Assembly: GCA_022494885.1 (NCBI GenBank)
Contig: JAGVSM010005014.1
Span: 1-64,000, forward strand
Direction of reading: 5' to 3'
Length of the DNA: 64,000 nt
From: Micrasema longulum
Taxonomy: Eukaryota; Arthropoda; Insecta; Trichoptera; Brachycentridae
The stretch's first letter is position 1; each line of letters opens with the position of its first letter. This document shows, one piece after another, positions 11,153 to 22,454 of this stretch. Below the pieces are notes generated by a model. It had not been told where the DNA came from, did no database searches, and was given only the letters and a program-made list of their open reading frames with translations. Position numbers and translations under genes: made by a program.

Positions 11153-11613
11153 TTATTTTTTTATACTTTTACATTGTTTGTATTCTTTTTTTTATACAGA
11201 ATAATGTTCCCTCAACGGGTGTCCCGTGCCGAGGGAAACATTTTACAAAATGTGAAACATGCCTTAAATAAGCTATTTAACAAAGTTAACATAACAAAAA
11301 CACAAAAAAGACGTAATGAATCCAATCAGCCTAATTATCATTAACATAATAAACAATGAAAAACTAAAATAATCATAAAAAACATAACCAATGTACAATC
11401 TATTGGCAGAAATATGCTTAGGCTACCTGATTACAGCGAGCTCCCTCCAGTAGTCTTTATTTTGTACTTTTTGCCCTATACGTATTACTTATGTAAGAGA
11501 ATGTAGAAAACTGTTTATAAAACATATTCAATAAATAAAAATGTAAAAAATGTATGTTTGGATTTCTTACCATCTCAAATTTGAAAGCATAAAAATACAT
11601 CGAACTTACAAAC

Positions 11614-11731
11614 CACCAAGCAGTTTTCCCGTAGGGGCAAGCAAAGAGGATAGAACGCCTAATCACTCTGTCTTTAAATACAAACTTAGCTTTCTCTACA
11701 TTCATAAATCTTCTAATATATGCACGCCGAT
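11614..11731 (-). repeat. GHVERM LINE 3' fragment, interrupted by a MITE
   Basis: It matches the 3' coding end of the family. The similarity stops at GCCGATA, exactly where the next MITE begins with ATGAGG. The MITE therefore inserted at a TA inside this older LINE copy. Confidence 0.65.
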
Positions 11732-11732
11732 A

Positions 11733-12060
11733 ATGAGGAAGTTCGGTGCAACGGGAAATGAAATATAAAAATGTTTTCTTACGCGCGGAAAAAAATAGAG
11801 CATTTAATTGTACGTTAAAGTTTCTCGAAAATGTTCATAAATATGATTTTGATAAAAATTAGCTACTTTGAACGTTTGAACGACGTTACTAGTTCGCCGA
11901 AATAATCACCCAATGGCAGGGTTTTGTGATACATTTTCGGTTACCGGAATGCTAACCCACCAATCAGGACAACTCAACGAGGAGAACTTGTGACGTCGCA
12001 GGCGGAATAATTTCAAAATCACAAAAAATAAAGTGCTGCTGAAAACATGATACCATTTTT
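11733..12060 (-). mobile_element. MITE of the CRE-bearing family, copy 4
   Basis: Left end ATGAGGAAGTTCGG preceded by TA. Internal TACGCGCGGAAAAAAATAGA matches the other copies. TGACGTCG is at 11991-11998. The right end is worn. Confidence 0.6.
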
Positions 12061-12099
12061 TAAATTTTTTTATTTGGTTTAGATTGGTAGTCAAATTAC

Positions 12100-12600
12100 C
12101 TTTCCCTCACTAAGCATCCAAAAATTACACATGATCTGAACGGGGGGACCAAACGACCCCAGCGCCTACTTGTATATGGCATCTGGAGAATAAAACGTTA
12201 GAAGTGTTTGTGACCGTGCAATAATTTATTCATGGTTTCGCGTACACATATTTTACTCATTCTTGTATTTTAGTCATTTTTTAGTTTTAGTTTGCAGAAT
12301 GCTTATGTACATACAGTGAAATTGACCAAATCGGTCTTTGGGGGATTTGAATCCCCCCCTTCGGTCCGGCTAGGTTAATAGATATTTAATTTTTTAAAAA
12401 CACTGTTTCCTAAATTTGACCTTTGCCTTTTCGTCTATGTTAAAGTTTTTGTTAAAAATGGTTTAAAATGGAATGAGTTAATCGACGTATAAATAATTAA
12501 ATTAAAAATATATGTATTACGCACATAGGCACTTGTTGAAACAAAACGTGCGAAGGAGACAAACGCATACATCAATAATCTACAAAAAATAGATAAAAAT
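12100..12600. other. AT-rich intron, no gene
   Basis: Nothing recognisable. Short reading frames here have no motif and no exon-like composition. Confidence 0.4.
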
Positions 12601-12609
12601 TTCATACAT

Positions 12610-12830
12610 AATTCGACATTGCGCCGGAGGGGGACGCGAGATGCAAAAAATCCCGCGAGCGAGCGAGACGAGACCGAGTGAGGAAAATACGGCACCGCGC
12701 GAGCGAGACGGCGCCACGCGTTTCCCCGCGAGTGCGAGCGACGGGCAGCATCAGCAGCGTGCGAGAGGGACGGGCCTACGCGACGCGGCGGGGGGGAAAG
12801 GGACAGGTGTATCAGCGTGTGACGAAACTC
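12610..12830. promoter_or_regulatory. CpG-rich island inside the intron
   Basis: About 220 bases are strongly GC- and CpG-rich against a background near 30 percent GC, with repeated GAGCGAGACG units. A plus-strand open frame covers it but has low complexity and no motif. It could be an alternative promoter or an enhancer. No splice donor was convincing on either strand. Confidence 0.35.
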
Positions 12831-13204
12831 GACACAGAAATTTGAACTTTTGCTTTCAATTGGGGCTGCGACCTTTTTTTACGCCTCAAAAACAAAACGC
12901 CGTATCTATCACATTTTTTTTCTTTTTAATCTAGTGAAAAAGTTACTAGACTTTGGACCACATAAAAGTTTAAAATTTGAGCGAACCGGTAGGAAGACAC
13001 CTGTCTTGCAGAGGACATGGCGATGGTATCTATCTGCCTACTGTCTACAAAAGCTTCTCTTTGGACATCTTTATCCCTTTGTTAACCATGGAGTTGAAAC
13101 AGTGTTTTATTTCTTTAGTTTTTTATTGCTTACTTCTTGGCATGAACACTTGACAAACTTACTATGATCTATTTTTTGTAAGTTCATTGATATCATTTTA
13201 ACTT

Positions 13205-13670
13205 TACTAGAATTCCACTCGTCCATGCGCTTTGTAGCTGCACGATGATTGGTTATCTGGCTTTCATATATCAACTTTAAAATACCAAAATTTTGTAAAT
13301 GGGGTCTAGAATTCCGATCGTCTATCCGCTTAGTAGCTGCAAGACGTGTTGTAATCTTACACCTTTTTATTATTCATATTATTTTTTTTAGTAAGTATCA
13401 TTAATACACTAAATTTATTTGTCAATTTTTAAAATGTGTAAATGGGGGCTAAATTTTTAACTGTCTATGCGCTCTGTAGCTGCAAGACGTCCTGTAATCT
13501 AGATCCTATCTGTTATAATTTTTTATTGATCTTAATTGAAAACGAGGAACTAGAATCCCAACCGTAAATGCGCTCTGTAGCTGCAAGACGTACTGGGATA
13601 TTTATTAATTGTACAGCGCCCTTCAGGTGATTGTCACAAAAATGGTACTATAGAAATTATTCAACTATAT
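13205..13670 (+). repeat. CR1/L2-like LINE 3' UTR with four tandem boxes
   Basis: The block TGCGCTCTGTAGCTGCAAGA occurs four times (about 13225, 13325, 13468 and 13568), each preceded by a TAGAATTCCnACCGTC-like block. The segment ends in the family's 3' terminus (GTACAGCGCCCTTCAGGTGA). No coding. Confidence 0.7.
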
Positions 13671-13689
13671 ATATGTATAAAGGCGGTGT

Positions 13690-14515
13690 CTGGGACTTTT
13701 GATAAACAGTTTTTCGAGAGAGCGAATTGGCGATGAACGAAAGTAAGTCAAAAGTTATGGTATTTGAAAGGGGAAGTGAGGTTACTGACTGCATAATAAA
13801 TGTAAACAACCAATGTCTTGAACAAGTAGAATAATTTGTGTACCTTGGAAGCATGTTTTCAAGAGATGGAAGAGCAGAAAAATATGTTGAAAGGAGAGTG
13901 AATGCGGGCAGCAAAATGAACGAAACTCTAGGTACAGTAATTGCTAGTATACATATGTCAATCGAAACTAAATTGGCAGTGCACAATGAAGTTTTAGTCC
14001 CAACACTTATATTTGGAAGTGAAACATGGAACTAGTAGAGGAAGGATGAAAGCCGAGTGAACGCGGTTGAAATGCGATCTCTTGTGACGAATGTGTGGGA
14101 AATTAATGTATGATAGGGTTACAAACGATGAAATCAGACGAGAGTGTAAATCTGAGTCAAGTATAATTGATGAAATTAAGAAAGGGTCTCTGAGATGGTT
14201 TGGTTACATAACTTCTACATAGAACATCTTCTTTCGTTCTACATAGAACGAATGGACGACGAAAGAATGGTTAAACAAGTATATATGGCAAAAATGAACG
14301 GTAACGTAAGACGAGGACGACCAAGAAAGACGCGGCATTATCAGATAAACCAAAATCTTAAGTCTGGTCATGTTAAACGCAGACAGAACCGAAGGACATG
14401 TACGACAAGATGTATGAAAGTGAAAAAAGCTAGGAATTTATGCCAGGATAAACGTGTGTGGCGGTCCATTCTCTCTGCCTACCCCTACGGGGAAATGGCA
14501 TGATGGTAGTAGTAG
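13690..14515 (+). pseudogene. GHVERM LINE reverse transcriptase, heavily decayed
   Basis: Successive plus-strand frames read FVYLGSMFSRDGR, KLAVHNEVLVPTLIFGSETWN, then GRPRKTRHYQ and WRSILSAYPYGEMA. Stops and frameshifts separate them. A small internal duplication (CTACATAGAACGA repeated at 14214 and 14240) disrupts the GHVERM region. The 3' end is followed by (TAG)n. Confidence 0.8.
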
Positions 14516-14689
14516 TAGTTATTTGGAAATTGTTTTTCTGTCACACTCTTGCAAATGCCTCCCCGATACTGTGGGTAAGGCAACTGCACGTCGGACTGAT
14601 TTTGCCCAACTAAAGCCGATAAAATCGACGTTTTGCTGACCCGTTTTCCGCACCCCAAAACACAACCGATTTGGTTGTTTTTTTAATAA

Positions 14690-14850
14690 AAGAGTGGTAG
14701 AATTAAATTTTCCGTGTCATTGGTGGAAGGAGGATGCGATGTTCCACTGTAATGGTCACCCCAAACCTATTAAGCTTACCCCCCCTCCATCCCTCTACCT
14801 TTTTTCAACTATTTCTCAAACAACATAGAATATTTTCACAATTTAATCAG
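14690..14850 (+). repeat. dispersed repeat, inverted partner at 32640-32770
   Basis: Blocks such as CAACTATTTCTCAAACAACA and CCTCCATCCCTCTACC match the reverse complement of 32640-32770. Class unknown. Confidence 0.45.
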
Positions 14851-15198
14851 TGCATGTTTGTCCTAATCAGTGCATGTGCTTATTTTATTTTATTTTATTA
14901 ACATAAACGGCAAATCTACCTTTTACAAACATTTATATTATTATTTATTTTTATTTAGCTTAATATTTTTTTTTTAAACATAAATTTTCTTATACCCAAG
15001 ATTAATAAAAAAAAATCAAACCTAAAAATTAAACAAGATTTAAATTTTTGAAATTATACAGCATATTCAGTAGAAAGTTTAAATAATAAAACATTCTACA
15101 GTAATACAACAAGAAAATCATAAGTACTGTTTCATACAGCTGGGCAAAGTGAACAAAAAACTGTGTATATTATGAAATGCATGAAAAAATTCATATAA

Positions 15199-15470
15199 TT
15201 ACCATTCACCATCTTTGAAAAAGTTTAAAAGGTTTGTTATATTGGAACAATATCCTACACTAAATATATCAGATACGTGGGAATAACTATTGCCGAGTAC
15301 ATGAAGTCTATTTAATACGGCATTACATGTATACACTGTCCATGAATTGTTGCTACAAAACGGTGACACCTGTCTAGTCATTCTTCCAGGCACCCTGAAG
15401 TTGAATGTCTTGTTGGTTTTATATTTTTCTGAAACAACTATGGTGAAGGTGTATAGTGAGTTTTGCATGT
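15199..15470 (-). pseudogene. jockey-like LINE C-terminal remnant
   Basis: The minus-strand frame reads FNFRVPGRMTRQVSPF, close to the F-RVP-R-TR-PF motif near the C-terminus of jockey-type polyproteins (compare 48540-48800 and 58860-59270). No RT motifs are left. Confidence 0.5.
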
Positions 15471-15560
15471 TGGTTTAATTGGTGTCCTGACGAAGAGACG
15501 GGTATGTCTTGAAACCGGTAGACATAGAAAAGTCGGTAAGTGTTTGTATACAAATATTTA
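15470..15560 (+). mobile_element. Penelope-like terminal block, family 1
   Basis: Conserved flanks (ATGTTGGTTTAATTGGTGT upstream, AGAAAAGTCGGTAAGTG downstream) surround a hammerhead. The same roughly 90-bp unit occurs at 17300, 32050 and 33545. Confidence 0.6.
15483..15524 (+). ncRNA. hammerhead ribozyme motif, family 1, intact core
   Basis: Stem I is TGTC/GACA. The core CTGACGA is complete. Stem II is GAGAC/GTCTT with a GGGTAT loop and one unpaired A. Then come GAAA, a loop-less palindromic CCGG stem III and the triplet GTA. The expected cleavage is after 15520. A stem III this short would favour dimeric folding, as proposed for Penelope hammerheads. Confidence 0.75.
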
Positions 15561-15834
15561 ATAACAATTAAAATATGATTTAAGTTAGTTTTAAGACATT
15601 CATAAATTACGTATGTACTAGTTTAAGATTAATCAAATTGATTACTTTATATTTATGGTTTTTGTAATTGAAATAAATTTATGTTTCATTTTAACAATCG
15701 CCTGCAAAAATTGAAAGTGAAAATGTCGGTCAAATGCAAGGGAACCCATTATTATTATTATATATGTGTATAAAAACACACTCACACATACTCGTCTCAG
15801 ATTCGTGTACAAATTTATTTTTAAATATCGTAAT

Positions 15835-16015
15835 ACCGCCGTGACGTCACGCGGTGCAATACATTCGCACGGTAATTGGCCATTGCGCAACGCTACGCGC
15901 GCATTGGCCCATTCAAAAATGGAATGACAGGTTAAATGGTTTCCCTCTCGCTTGCGCGCGCTGCGTTCCGCGAGCGGCGTCTCTTTCGCGATCCGTATTC
16001 CAAATTTGAAACGTC
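15835..16015. promoter_or_regulatory. CpG-rich island with a full CRE and CCAAT-type boxes
   Basis: GTGACGTCACGCGG holds a palindromic TGACGTCA at 15842-15849. AATTGGCCATTG and GCATTGGCCC follow within 65 bases, and the CpG-rich run CTTGCGCGCGCTGCGTTCCG after that. This is the most promoter-like stretch of the intron. Direction is unclear and no exon was identified next to it. Confidence 0.45.
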
Positions 16016-16439
16016 TAATGTGACCATTGTGAGAAAAATGCGCAATCGATTCGGAATTATGTTTGAATTGCTAAATAGCTGAACAGAGACGGAGATTTTT
16101 GTATCACAAAGATTGGTAAATGTTGAAAATATTATTTTCTAAGTAACTATTGAGATACAATGTAGGTAGGTAACTTTTATTGTGCTATGGACTTTGTAAA
16201 AATGTAGGAATAAGACAACGGACGCAACAACTTCCGGTGGCAACCGTCATCAAGCGAAGGCGATATTTTTTTTTCGTATGGGAGTAATTTTTTTTATTTT
16301 CTTGCTTATTTCGTACGAGGTTTATAATAATAAAAAGTGTATTTTTCCGCTATTAATAGGCTTCTATTTTTATCTTTATGTGTTGGGGTCGGGATTGGTA
16401 TTCTGGATGTTTTCGCGGGAGTATGAAATAAAGAAATTT

Positions 16440-16562
16440 TAAGATTTTTTCATATAAGGCCACACTGATGATTAAACGTCAAATGATGTACATCGCAATA
16501 ATGTTCTCAATGAAAATCATCATGTTTGGTTTCATCATAGTGGCCATATATGAAGAAAAGTG
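16440..16562. repeat. short hairpin element
   Basis: CATATAAGGCCACACTGATG on the left pairs with CATCATAGTGGCCATATATG on the right. The inner CGTCAAATGATG pairs with CATCATGTTTG. Nearly the whole 120 bases can fold back, as in a small foldback MITE. Confidence 0.6.
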
Positions 16563-17300
16563 CAGTCGCACGGAAAAATAAAAAAAAATCAAATTAACCG
16601 CGATTTAGGGGGCAGAGAAGATTCAGAATAACATCCCAGGAGGGATGTCAGCAACAGGCCTTTTGTTCCGCTAGAAGAGTCTTCGGCATTTTATGTCCTA
16701 CTTTGGTTTAATTTACCAAAGTCCTGTACTATGTAACTTGACCATGCAAGATACCGCCTCTCGTGTGAGTTCTTTATGAAGTATAACCGATAATGGTTGG
16801 CACCAGGACTCCATTGTGAACGGTTAATTTAGTTTAAATATGGATTACATTAAGGTTATGACATGTAATATCCTCTGCAAACGACCAAACTTCCAGAATA
16901 TATTTTGTCTGTTATTGTTGAGATGTTTATCTATGCATTAGTAAAAATAAGCCATTAGGTTCGCGATAGTGAGACAATAATGCATTTTAAATCAAACATT
17001 TATTAGTTTCGCGCGTTCCTTATAAATGTCAACGTTCTATTTAGGCAAGCGCGCCTTTTCTGTCCGCCATTGTGGTTTCATTATGAATTTGGAACGTGAT
17101 TCGATATTCAAACAATCCTCTGTCTATGGCCGGAAGCGGAAGCTCATCGACAATCGATTTTATTTGCAATCGGACATTCGACAATGAATATGCTTACGCT
17201 AAAAACAATGGATGTAAAATAACGCATTCTGAGAATCCATTATATAAATAGCGATTTATGTAAAATCAACAATTTTACTAACAATAATCTAAGTAATGTA
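16560..17300. other. intronic sequence with one LINE scrap
   Basis: About 16775-16835 matches the minus-strand LVPTL-GSE region of the GHVERM LINE. The rest, including a less AT-rich part at 17030-17160, holds no supported gene. Confidence 0.4.
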
Positions 17301-17336
17301 AGTGAATATTAGTATATAAGCACTTACCGATTTTTT

Positions 17337-17396
17337 AGTCTACCGGTTTTTAGACGTACCCAGACGGGTAGAGACGAAGAGACCTTCGTCAGGACG
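17337..17396 (-). ncRNA. degenerate hammerhead, family 1, with enlarged stem II
   Basis: The core CTGACGA and stem I are kept on the minus strand. Stem II has gained about 15 bases and GAAA has become AAAA. It is probably inactive. Confidence 0.5.
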
Positions 17397-17409
17397 CTCA
17401 ATACACCAA

Positions 17410-17945
17410 CATGCAAATACTAAAATACCCCTCCACCTTTACCATGTTATTTTTAATACAATTAAAAAAATATAAAAAAAATACTCCTCCAAAACCTAGG
17501 TTCTGACGAAGAATATTGAGGGAATCATTCCAGCTTTCGAAAGAAGAATCCTCAGAGTTGTCTATGGCCCTGTGAGAGAAAGACAACCATTGGCATCGTC
17601 GCTACAATATGAGAGCTATATGAGATCTTCCAGATCAATGCCCGTATGTAATCAACTCCATCAAGGTGAGGCGCTTGAGGTGGGCTGGTTATTTTTAATA
17701 CCTCCTCCAAAACCTAGGTTCTGACGAAGAATATTGAGGGAATCATTCCAGCTTTCGAAAGAAGAATCCTCAGAGTTGTCTATGGCCCTGTGAAAACCCC
17801 ATAAAACGCCATGGATGGACTGCATCAGTGCGGTTAAGACAGCGTTGGAAGTCAGGAGCTGGAGAGGAAGGGCAGCAGACCCGCAAGATTTTAGAAGACT
17901 CCTGGATTTAGCCAAGGCCCACCCGGAGCTGTCGAGCTCATGATG
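17410..17945 (+). pseudogene. RTE-like LINE C-terminal remnant with a 95-bp internal duplication
   Basis: Near the 3' end the plus strand reads PWMDCISAVKTALEV and then RRLLDLAKAHPELSSS before a stop, the usual C-terminus of a LINE lineage. A block of about 95 bases starting CTCCTCCAAAACCTAGGTTC occurs twice (about 17484-17578 and 17701-17795). The piece between them reads RRLRWAGYF. Frames are broken. Confidence 0.6.
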
Positions 17946-17949
17946 ATAA

Positions 17950-18028
17950 TGAAACAAAAAAACAAACAAAAAAACCATCACACCCATTCACCGTAGGGGT
18001 AGGCAGAGAAGATAGAACGCCATATCAG
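17950..18028 (-). repeat. very short GHVERM LINE 3' end
   Basis: Only the last 75 bases of the element remain (CCGTAGGGGTAGGCAGAG), next to a CAAA-rich tail at 17948-17970. Confidence 0.6.
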
Positions 18029-18044
18029 CTAACTTCGTGATTGA

Positions 18045-18475
18045 TTCAACAATGTTTGATTATGTCTAAATGCTTGCAGACTGGCCGGATTTCCTGCCTA
18101 GGGAGATAGTCATGCTTAAATTTATTGCAACAGAGAAGGGAAACATTATTGAGAAGTGATTATGAAAGTCTAGGCATTTACAGGGCTTATGAACTGTCAT
18201 CGGCTTGTTTGTGTTGTTTGTGTAATATTCACACTGGAAAATTGTTTTCAGGCGTTGCCTAGTAGGGAATTTGGTTCAGCCAGATGAATCTCAGTCCCTT
18301 ACTTCACAAAAGCCAACAGATGGAAGAGTTGAGGAAATATGGATGTTTAAACATGGGCAGAATGGTGAATGGTGCACAGTTAAACCAGCCACTGACAGGT
18401 CAAAGGCCCTGTAAATGCCTAGACTTCCATCTTCCCTTCTCAATTATGGTTTCCCTCTCTGTTACAATAAATTCG
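18045..18475. mobile_element. foldback repeat of the CTCCCTAGGGAG family, complete copy
   Basis: The outer arms (about 18115-18205 and 18395-18475) are reverse complements: CAACAGAGAAGGGAAAC and AGTCTAGGCATTTACAGGGC against their inverted partners. The middle carries CAGGCGTTGCCTAGTAGG. At least ten pieces of this family occur in the window, so it is a high-copy non-autonomous element. No coding. Confidence 0.65.
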
Positions 18476-18589
18476 TGATTGATGATTTAAACAACTTTTC
18501 TAAGAATTATTTCAATTTGAATTATTTTAGACTCCATGGCGTTATTACTCTGGGGGTTTACCAATGGGGGCGAAAAGAGGAATGATGAT

Positions 18590-18940
18590 GATGATACTAT
18601 TGCTCCGAACATTTGTGAAAAAAATTAGAGATGAACTAAAATGGTTATCTGTAAGAAGGAGACTTAAATTTAATATGTTGATATTTATTCATAATTTTTT
18701 TCACGATAAATTACCAAAATATTTTAAGGATAAAGTTGTCTTAATCAAAAATTGTCATGAATATGCTACTAGACAAAAGGATAAAATAAGACTACCATTA
18801 TTGAAAAGAGCTGAGTCGCAAAATTGTTTGATGTATAAGGGTTTAAAAATGTATGATGAGATGCCTGAATGTATGAAGAATGAAAAGTGTCTGAAAGAAT
18901 TTAAAAATAAATGTATAAGTTACTGTACGGAAATGTAAAT
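18590..18940 (+). pseudogene. LINE reverse transcriptase C-terminus (jockey/CR1-like)
   Basis: One open frame reads ELKWLSVRRRLKFNMLIFIH, then LPKYFKDKV, HEYATRQKDK, YKGLKMYDEMPE and a final KEFKNKCISY. This is the usual thumb/C-terminal order of non-LTR RTs. About 110 residues survive with no stop, so it may be fairly young. Everything upstream is missing. Confidence 0.65.
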
Positions 18941-19490
18941 ATATGTAGATGATGTAAATGTACATAATAGTTTATATTAGTTTTAATATAAGCTAACTTA
19001 AGAAATAAATAAAAAAATAAATAAAAATAAATTGTCGGAGAATCTTTTTTGCATCTATTTACTGCCCCTTCAAGCGCCGAGCACAATTCTAAATTTCTCT
19101 ACCGGGTTTCTAAACAGTTTTCCATGGCGTAGGTCGTTCTAATTAATTAAATTATTGTAAAACACTTGGCTTACAGCGTGGACTAGATCTGTTCTTTTTG
19201 GATATGAACCAAAGATTTATTCTGCATACGAACGTACTAATCTACTAAGCTAACACAACGAACGAAGTAAAATAGGATTGAAACTTAATATATTTAAACG
19301 AAAACATGCGGTTTTTGAGAAGATTAGGTATAAGGAAGTCCGGACGTCATAAGGGAATGAGGATAATATTGAAAATAAACGTATATATATATTCAAATGT
19401 AGAAATAATGCATTGTGAAATGGCTGTCTTACGGCAAACTACGAAATAAAATTTATTTTAATGCTGTGATTTTTATTTATAACACAACTA

Positions 19491-19735
19491 AAGCTAGGGT
19501 TTCCTAGGACAGCGGTGCCCGCATCTTAACGGCCGTAGTGAACGGTGATGCGATGGACAGCCGTCGTAACGTCAACTAGAGAGTGGTTTTCTAGGAAAAC
19601 GGTGTTAAATGGTGTTGACAACAACGTTTTCTTAGGAAACCACACTCTAGTCACCGTTACGACGGCTGTCCACCGCATCACCGTTCACTACGGCTGTTAA
19701 AATACGGGCACCGCTGTCCTAGGAAACCCTAGCTT
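19491..19735. repeat. 245-bp near-perfect palindrome
   Basis: AAGCTAGGGTTTCCTAGGAC at the left edge is the exact complement of the right edge. Pairing continues through GTTCACTACGG and CACTCTAG blocks to a centre near 19613, with few mismatches. It is GC-richer than the flanks and is probably a full-length hairpin MITE. No coding. Confidence 0.85.
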
Positions 19736-20166
19736 AAGGGCTTAAATTCACTGACGGATAATAAACATACAAAGGGTCAAAGCACCAATGAAAGACCGTT
19801 TAAGGTTTAGCTTGTAGTGAAATCCTCATTAAAGGTATAAATTTCATTATTTAAGCGTACAAAATAAAATAAAACAATAAAAAACACATTTATTTTTACA
19901 AGAACTTTAACTTTTTTTTTGAAATACGAGTATTATAATTATAATTAATATCACTTAAAAAAAATAGCAGAATCACCAGTGAATGACCACTACTACCCCA
20001 GTAAAAATAATACTCAGATTTAGTTACACGACGTGTGACGGGTGCGGTAGCCGGGGACATTTAATGATAACTCCGACAAAAGAGCCGGACTATCAAGGCG
20101 TCCACTAAGTATGTCATAAAGCACCCCCATGTCTAATAGTAGACGGCGATCTTCAAGTGTATAAAC

Positions 20167-20232
20167 CATGTCGGGAATCAAACCCGAGATCTCTTACATG
20201 TTAGGCAAATGCGATGACCGCCACACCACGAG
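20167..20232 (-). repeat. tRNA-derived SINE head, ACGAGG family
   Basis: The minus strand reads an A-box-like GTGGCGGTCATCG and a B box GGGTTTGATTCCCGAC. A sister copy lies at 33010-33076. Confidence 0.5.
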
Positions 20233-20879
20233 GAAATTAAATTAAACTGCAATAAAATTATTAAAGTAAGACTAAATCCTCTTCATCTTCACTTTCCGGC
20301 GCCGCAGCCATTGTTGGTCATCAAACTCAAATGTCGCAGATGGCAGTAATTCTGAAGTTAGTTACATTTTGTTTTATACATATCTTTTCCCTTCGATTCC
20401 GCCAGGAATTCCGCCATCTTGACAATACCGTCAAATACAAAATTATCCCGCCTCGAGGGCACTCCAATCCGCTAGATATGACGGAAAATCCGTCAAGATC
20501 GCAACACTGCTGACAACGGCTTCCAGTCTCGGCACAAATTTGAGTCTCGATACTAAGACGAGACTTCTAGACCGAGTCTCGAAGCTTAGAGACTAAGCAA
20601 AAACAGTGCATGCAGTAAATAAATCACATCTTGCAATGCAAAATTTAAATGCAAAACACAGCAATCAACTATCTCTATATCTACAAACATACATAGATCA
20701 TAACAGCCTAACTAAAATGACAACAAATTTGTTTCTTACATCAACTCGTTAAGGGCAAAGTCGGTTAGTCACCAGCGGCATTCATGCTCCAGACAGAACT
20801 TGGAGAAAATATCTGTAGCTTCAGCATACATTCAAGCAATGCCGCACTGATCCAGCCTCAGTTTAATTTGAAAAGACCG

Positions 20880-21481
20880 TTTGGACCAGGCGAGTCACGT
20901 TGGCTTGCCTGCTATAACTTTGGAAAAAGACTTTTCATTGATAAGCAGGTACCTAGGTACTTGTTTACGGTTGAATTCCAAAACCGAAATAATTCATTTT
21001 AAAATATAGAATTCTTTTTGCAAATGTCAAACTCGGCTGTTCTCACCAACAGGGGTGCACTTTATACATGAATGCGATTTTCTAAAATGCATTGAATGTC
21101 AGTTAATTTTATTTTAATACCATAACCAAAAATCTACTTAAAATAAATGGGAAGAAATTATAAATAATGTAAGGAAAGAATCTGATTGGGATCCATAAAA
21201 AGCGAAAGTTGTTTGTAAACATTAAAAAACAAACTTTTTAAAACACAAAAAAACAAAATCCTCCCATTTTTTGTTGTATGCATTCTCGTCGAATGGTAGG
21301 TCGATGAAAAAAATATTTATGCTTCTAACTTTTTTTTGCAGATTCGATTGAAAAAATTTATATCTACGAACACGTGCAGCGCAAAGATTTACATTTCGCT
21401 GAAAATCGCACGTAAATCGGTTAAGCCGTTTAGGAGGAGTTCAGTGACATCACACGTACAGAAGAATTATGTATGTAAAGA
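20880..21481 (-). mobile_element. Helitron-like repeat copy
   Basis: It shares the CACGTTGGCTTGCCTGCTAT block and the TC end (21481-21480, preceded by A) with 1862-2452. The CTAG terminus is worn away. Confidence 0.5.
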
Positions 21482-21489
21482 TACATTGT

Positions 21490-22450
21490 CATACTTATAT
21501 TTTTTAGTGTGCCAATAACGTGCTAGCAACCCGTTCTCTACTAGCATTTCGAGAGCTTCGATATTAATAATGTGTCGAATGTACGCCCGACTAATTACAG
21601 AGTCTCAAAACTCATTGTACCATACAAAAATTAATAGATTGTACAATGATTTACTTGAAGAAGTAGAAAGCCTCAAAAAATTTATTGCATATAAAATATA
21701 TTACATTTATACATATTTTAAAGTACATATATTCTTGACAAATTTGAATATTTGAATATTATTATAATATTATTTAAAGTTTGGTTTGCAAATGTGTTTG
21801 TTTTATTAATAGGTACATACTTATAAAATAAGAGAACACAAATCGAAAAACGATTTATTTAGAAATCCGGAAAGCAATAATCAATTAAAGATTATTATTA
21901 TCTAATTACCGATATTAAAAAAATATATATATTTAAAAAATTACCAAATTATGTCAATTTAATCGACAACAACTTTGATTTGGTTTGATAAAATGATTAA
22001 ATTTATCTTGATCTTAAATACCCAAGCGTGGTAATCTAAATACACAAGATTTGTTTAAAACCACAAAATAATATAAAATTATTGGAAAGATAAGAATAAT
22101 TATTTTTATTATGGTATCGTTCCTACAACCGTGATATATTTTTTTAGATTAGAGTTGCTTATTTTTTGTATTGCTTACAATGAACTAGGATTATTTTTAG
22201 TGCAAAATGTATGTTCCTTCTAACTATAGTGTGAGAATCTCGTAGAATAATCTGCAGTTGAATTGGTAAGGAGCTTCTCCGCATTTGCTTTATGAAGAGG
22301 AAACGACAGAAAACTCATTCAAGAGAAGTCGGACTATTGATGAGCATCAACAGTACTTCCGTGCCACTTAGACAGTGTTCGACATTTTGTATTTTTACCA
22401 TTATGCTATTACCTCACGTAAAAAATCTTTAGGACTTATGGTTACGATAT
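21490..22450. other. AT-rich intron, no gene
   Basis: No motif-bearing reading frame and no repeat family that I recognise. Confidence 0.4.
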
Positions 22451-22454
22451 CTCT

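Noticed and set aside
12641..12934. Plus-strand frame over the 12.6-kb CpG island
   Set aside because: The frame is open because the island is GC-rich. No motif, no splice site and low complexity.
13205..13600. CRISPR-like array
   Set aside because: The repeated boxes are part of a LINE 3' UTR, vary in spacing and sequence, and the genome is eukaryotic.
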